The notes beneath the pieces are model-generated. The model made no database searches. It had not been told where the DNA came from and saw only the letters and a list, made by a program, of their open reading frames with translations. From positions 1 through 9,253 of the forward strand of contig WRMX01000003.1 in assembly GCA_009776905.1 (NCBI GenBank): a stretch of 9,253 nt of DNA, read 5' to 3'. Made by a program: the position numbers and the translations under genes. Shown here in pieces: positions 6,773 to 9,253 of this stretch (within the stretch, counting starts at the first letter, position 1; every line of letters starts with the position of its first letter). Source of the DNA: Oscillospiraceae bacterium. GTDB lineage: Bacteria > Bacillota > Clostridia > Oscillospirales > Oscillospiraceae.

Positions 6773-8470
6773 TTGAAAAAGTTTAAAGCAGAAATCGCTA
6801 AGACCCTGGCAATCGTTTTTATCGTGACGATCATGTGCGCAAGCGGCATAACCGCATCGGCGCTCGATGAGTTCACGGAGGAGCCGGCGCTGATCACCGT
6901 GCCGCTCGTGGGGAGCGTGCCGAACGACGTGTACTTCCTCCTCAACGACATCGTCATTTTCAATGACACGTATCTCGCGTTGGGAGCGCTTTATTCGGAA
7001 ACATCGACAAGATATCCCGTGCTGATGGCCGCGGACAACGAAGACATGGATGTTTGGCGCGCCACATACAATCTGAGCAGGTACGGATATGAGATGTATT
7101 ATACAAAGGACTTCATCATCAGCCTTGCAAGCGCGGATAATGGCTATGATATCAACTTCTCAAAAGACGGCAAGGTTTGGTATAAGGCGAGCCTTCCGGA
7201 TGGTTTTGTGGTAAGGGGTTTCCACGACGGCTGCGAACTGCTGGATAGATACTGCATGTTCACAGCGCAAAGAAACGGCAAGAATGGAATGCTCGTTACC
7301 GACGACTTCACTGAATGGACGTTCATAGAAGACTGGCCGGACGTGCCGGAAGAGCATACGATCTCCGCATATAATCTTGTGCAGGGCGTCGATGACGACT
7401 GGTACATATACAGCCAATTTGCAAACAAGAGCAGGGAGACCGCGGAGGACTCCTATGGAATCACATATTTCTACAAGGCATCGGGGACGCCGAGCGCTGC
7501 CTCTGATTGGGAGCAAATCGGCGAATATGACGGGCTCGCGTACATATATGCAATAATCGACGACAACGATGATGCAGTCTATGATGCGGCCGTCATAAAA
7601 GATAATTATGTTTATCACACAGCGAAATCCAACGGAAGCGATTGGAACGACTGGACGTCCGAAGGGCTGGGCGATGTGGTTTACGACACCAGGCCAAATC
7701 CTGCGCGGGGGGTTGGCGCATATACAACTTGGGACTATAAGGAGCCAATATCGGTATTTATGAGAGGTTTCACGATAACTATCGATAGCGGAGCCACGTT
7801 CTTCAAGCCGCAAGTCTATTGGGGGGACAAGCTCATCTATCCCAATGACGCGCCGCGTTTTTGCAGCATCGGCGGCTTTGCCGACTTCGACGGGAAACCA
7901 TACGACGCAGGCTTGTTCACGGACGTCAACGAGGACGCTTGGTATGGCACGGCTCAGCAGAACGTCGTACGGCTGGCGTATGAGCTGAAAATCGTGGACG
8001 GCAAGAGCGGTGGGCTGTTTGACCCGGCAGGCGCGATAAAGATTTCCGAGGCAATCAAGATGGCGGCGGTCGTGCATAATATCTACAACGGCGGCACCGG
8101 GGAATTCGAGCAGGGCAGCCCGTGGTATGGGGTGTATGTGGACTATGCCGTCGAAAATGGCATAATCGCTGCAGACGATTTCGATGATTACGACAGGAAT
8201 GCCACCAGGGCCGAAATGGCGTATATATTCGCGAACTCTATTCCGGATACGGAGTTCGGCAGGATCAACTATTCTTCGTCACTGCCTGATGTGACTGAAG
8301 ACACGGACTATTACGAGAGCATTAGTCTTCTGTTCAATGCCGGCGTCCTGACAGGTAGCGGCGCCACGCATATGTTCTATCCGGACAGGGACATCTCTCG
8401 CGCCGAAGCTTGCGCCATCATCGCGCGCGTCGTTCTGCCCATGCAAAGGGAGAGGGTATACATGTATTAG
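6773..8470 (+). CDS. Secreted S-layer homology protein with Asp-box / beta-propeller-like repeats
   Basis: The protein has 565 residues when started at TTG 6773, which places AAAGGAG correctly and gives a clean signal peptide: basic MKKFKAEIAK, a hydrophobic core, and a likely cut after ASA near residue 31. The mature N-terminal region (to about 380) is Trp/Tyr/Asp-rich, with repeated strand-like segments and an Asp-box-like SKDGKVW (130-136). TDDFTEW further along resembles the same motif. This suggests a beta-propeller or sialidase-like fold without a recognisable active site. The C-terminus holds three SLH repeats: one at about 382-440, one at about 445-505 with ATRAEMA, and one at about 508-560 with ISRAEACAII. 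SLH repeats bind pyruvylated secondary cell-wall polymers. The TRAE motif is well kept in repeats two and three and altered in the first. Ligand and function are unknown. Confidence 0.88.
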   Translation: MKKFKAEIAKTLAIVFIVTIMCASGITASALDEFTEEPALITVPLVGSVPNDVYFLLNDIVIFNDTYLALGALYSETSTRYPVLMAADNEDMDVWRATYNLSRYGYEMYYTKDFIISLASADNGYDINFSKDGKVWYKASLPDGFVVRGFHDGCELLDRYCMFTAQRNGKNGMLVTDDFTEWTFIEDWPDVPEEHTISAYNLVQGVDDDWYIYSQFANKSRETAEDSYGITYFYKASGTPSAASDWEQIGEYDGLAYIYAIIDDNDDAVYDAAVIKDNYVYHTAKSNGSDWNDWTSEGLGDVVYDTRPNPARGVGAYTTWDYKEPISVFMRGFTITIDSGATFFKPQVYWGDKLIYPNDAPRFCSIGGFADFDGKPYDAGLFTDVNEDAWYGTAQQNVVRLAYELKIVDGKSGGLFDPAGAIKISEAIKMAAVVHNIYNGGTGEFEQGSPWYGVYVDYAVENGIIAADDFDDYDRNATRAEMAYIFANSIPDTEFGRINYSSSLPDVTEDTDYYESISLLFNAGVLTGSGATHMFYPDRDISRAEACAIIARVVLPMQRERVYMY

Positions 8471-8499
8471 CATTTTAGTTGTGGGGCGGAGCTTCACAC

Positions 8500-8515
8500 T
8501 AGCGTTCTAGCGTTC
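8500..8515. repeat. Tandem 8-base duplication
   Basis: TAGCGTTC occurs twice in direct contact (8500-8507, 8508-8515). It sits beside a palindrome in the spacer between the SLH and acyl-CoA dehydrogenase genes. Confidence 0.65.
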
Positions 8516-8517
8516 GT

Positions 8518-8546
8518 GTAGTGGGATGGGCAAGCCCATCCCCTAC
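8518..8546. repeat. REP-like palindrome
   Basis: GGGATGGGC (8523-8531) and GCCCATCCC (8534-8542) are perfect inverted arms around AA. GTAG (8518-8521) and CTAC (8543-8546) extend the stem past one bulged T. It follows the SLH gene, so it could stop transcription or stabilise the 3' end, but there is no T-run. GTAGGGG-type palindromes are, from memory, common dispersed intergenic repeats in Clostridia. Confidence 0.6.
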
Positions 8547-8594
8547 ATGGGCGTTGTATTAGCCTGTTGACATTAGTCGGGAAAGGTAAAACAA

Positions 8595-9253
8595 ATGGAT
8601 TTTAAGTTTTCGCAAGATGAAAAAGACATAATATATATGGTGCGTGAGTTCTGCATGAAGGAGGTCCTCCCGATCGCGGCGGAGATCGACGAGGAAGAAC
8701 GCTTTCCTGTTGAGACGGTGCGCAAACTGGCAGACATGGGCCTCATGGGCATCTCATACCCCGAAGAATACGGCGGCGGGGGCATGACATATCTCACATA
8801 CATCGCAGTATGCGAGGAAATCGCAAAGTTCTGCGCCAGCACGAGCGTCACTTTGTCCGCGCATTCATCGCTTTGCTGCGCGCCGATATTCGACTATGGG
8901 ACGGAAGAGCAGAAGCGGAAATATCTGACGCCGCTGCTCACGGGCGAGCACTTGGGCGCGTTCGCGCTCACAGAGCCGAGCGCCGGCAGCGATGCCGCGA
9001 TGCAAAAGACGACGGCCGTGGACAAGGGCGACCATTGGCTCATCAACGGCAGCAAGATATTCATTACAAACGGCGGATATGCGGACACGATCATCGTCGT
9101 CGCCATGACGGACAAAGAAAAAGGAAATCACGGCATTTCGGCGTTCATCGTCGAAAAAGGGTTTCCGGGCTTTTCTGTCGGCAAACATGAAAAAAAGATG
9201 GGCATACGCGCATCTTCGACGACCGAGCTTGTTTTTGAAGATATGATCGTTCC
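8595..9253 (+). CDS. Acyl-CoA dehydrogenase, short-chain (Bcd-like), 3' truncated by the window
   Basis: The frame is open from ATG 8595 to the last base, giving 219 codons of an enzyme usually near 380 residues. It is a flavoprotein that forms the alpha-beta double bond of acyl-CoA, passing electrons to ETF. The N-terminal helical domain (FKFSQDEKDIIYMVREFC) and PEEYGGGGM are typical. The FAD-binding signature FALTEPSAGSDA begins at residue 123, and WLINGSKIFITNG begins at 148. The catalytic Glu near the C-terminus lies outside the window, so activity and chain length cannot be judged. In anaerobes such genes often sit with crotonase, thiolase and etfAB; what follows is not visible. The ribosome site (GAAAGG, about 8 bases upstream) is moderate. 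A TTGACA at 8567-8572 has no matching -10. Confidence 0.93.
   Translation, partial: MDFKFSQDEKDIIYMVREFCMKEVLPIAAEIDEEERFPVETVRKLADMGLMGISYPEEYGGGGMTYLTYIAVCEEIAKFCASTSVTLSAHSSLCCAPIFDYGTEEQKRKYLTPLLTGEHLGAFALTEPSAGSDAAMQKTTAVDKGDHWLINGSKIFITNGGYADTIIVVAMTDKEKGNHGISAFIVEKGFPGFSVGKHEKKMGIRASSTTELVFEDMIV

Noticed and set aside
7160..8077. 305-codon minus-strand frame under the SLH gene
   Set aside because: It is antisense to a well-supported secreted protein, has no binding site or domain, and is explained by codon bias of the + strand gene.
8567..8572. TTGACA as a -35 box for the acyl-CoA dehydrogenase
   Set aside because: No -10-like hexamer lies 15-19 bases downstream, and the ATG follows within 23 bases. 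It is probably chance.
1..9253. CRISPR array, attachment site or complete insertion sequence
   Set aside because: I found no regularly spaced repeats, no transposase or integrase frame and no tRNA-flanked direct repeats in the window.

Overview
The window reads as a stretch of an anaerobic, probably Bacillota (Clostridia- or Negativicutes-like) chromosome. The main support is strong AAGGAG-type ribosome binding sites, a TTG start, a secreted protein with S-layer homology (SLH) repeats, a Uro-D superfamily protein and a butyryl-CoA-dehydrogenase-like gene. SLH repeats also occur in Synergistota and other phyla, so this assignment is an inference. All convincing complete genes lie on the + strand.

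Left part (1-2421): the 3' end of a large Rhs/YD-repeat gene. A very GC-rich Rhs core switches after about base 655-740 to an AT-richer C-terminal tip. The tip holds a peptidoglycan-binding-like segment and a metzincin-type zinc protease signature (HEXXHXXGXXD). Three bases after its stop is a still more AT-rich gene for a protein with one N-terminal membrane segment, the natural candidate for the cognate immunity protein. Together they look like an exchangeable toxin-immunity cassette.

Bases 2422-2906 hold no complete gene. They contain two adjacent hairpins, a short minus-strand remnant that resembles the N-terminal part of a Fic-domain protein, and a consensus promoter (TTGACA-16-TATAAT) for the next gene.

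Middle (2907-5013): a short-chain dehydrogenase whose sequence, from memory, closely resembles LigD-type lignin dilignol C-alpha dehydrogenases. It is followed by a uroporphyrinogen decarboxylase-superfamily protein of the corrinoid-methyltransferase-like kind. The pair suggests catabolism of a methoxylated aromatic or lignin/lignan-like substrate, but no corrinoid protein or activator is visible here.

Right part (5071-8470): a polytopic O-antigen ligase (Wzy_C)-family protein with a C-terminal TPR-like tail, then a secreted SLH protein with Asp-box-like, probably beta-propeller repeats. Both are cell-envelope functions and may share a transcript. A spacer with a palindrome and a tandem 8-mer follows. 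The window ends inside an acyl-CoA dehydrogenase gene (8595 onward, truncated by the window edge).
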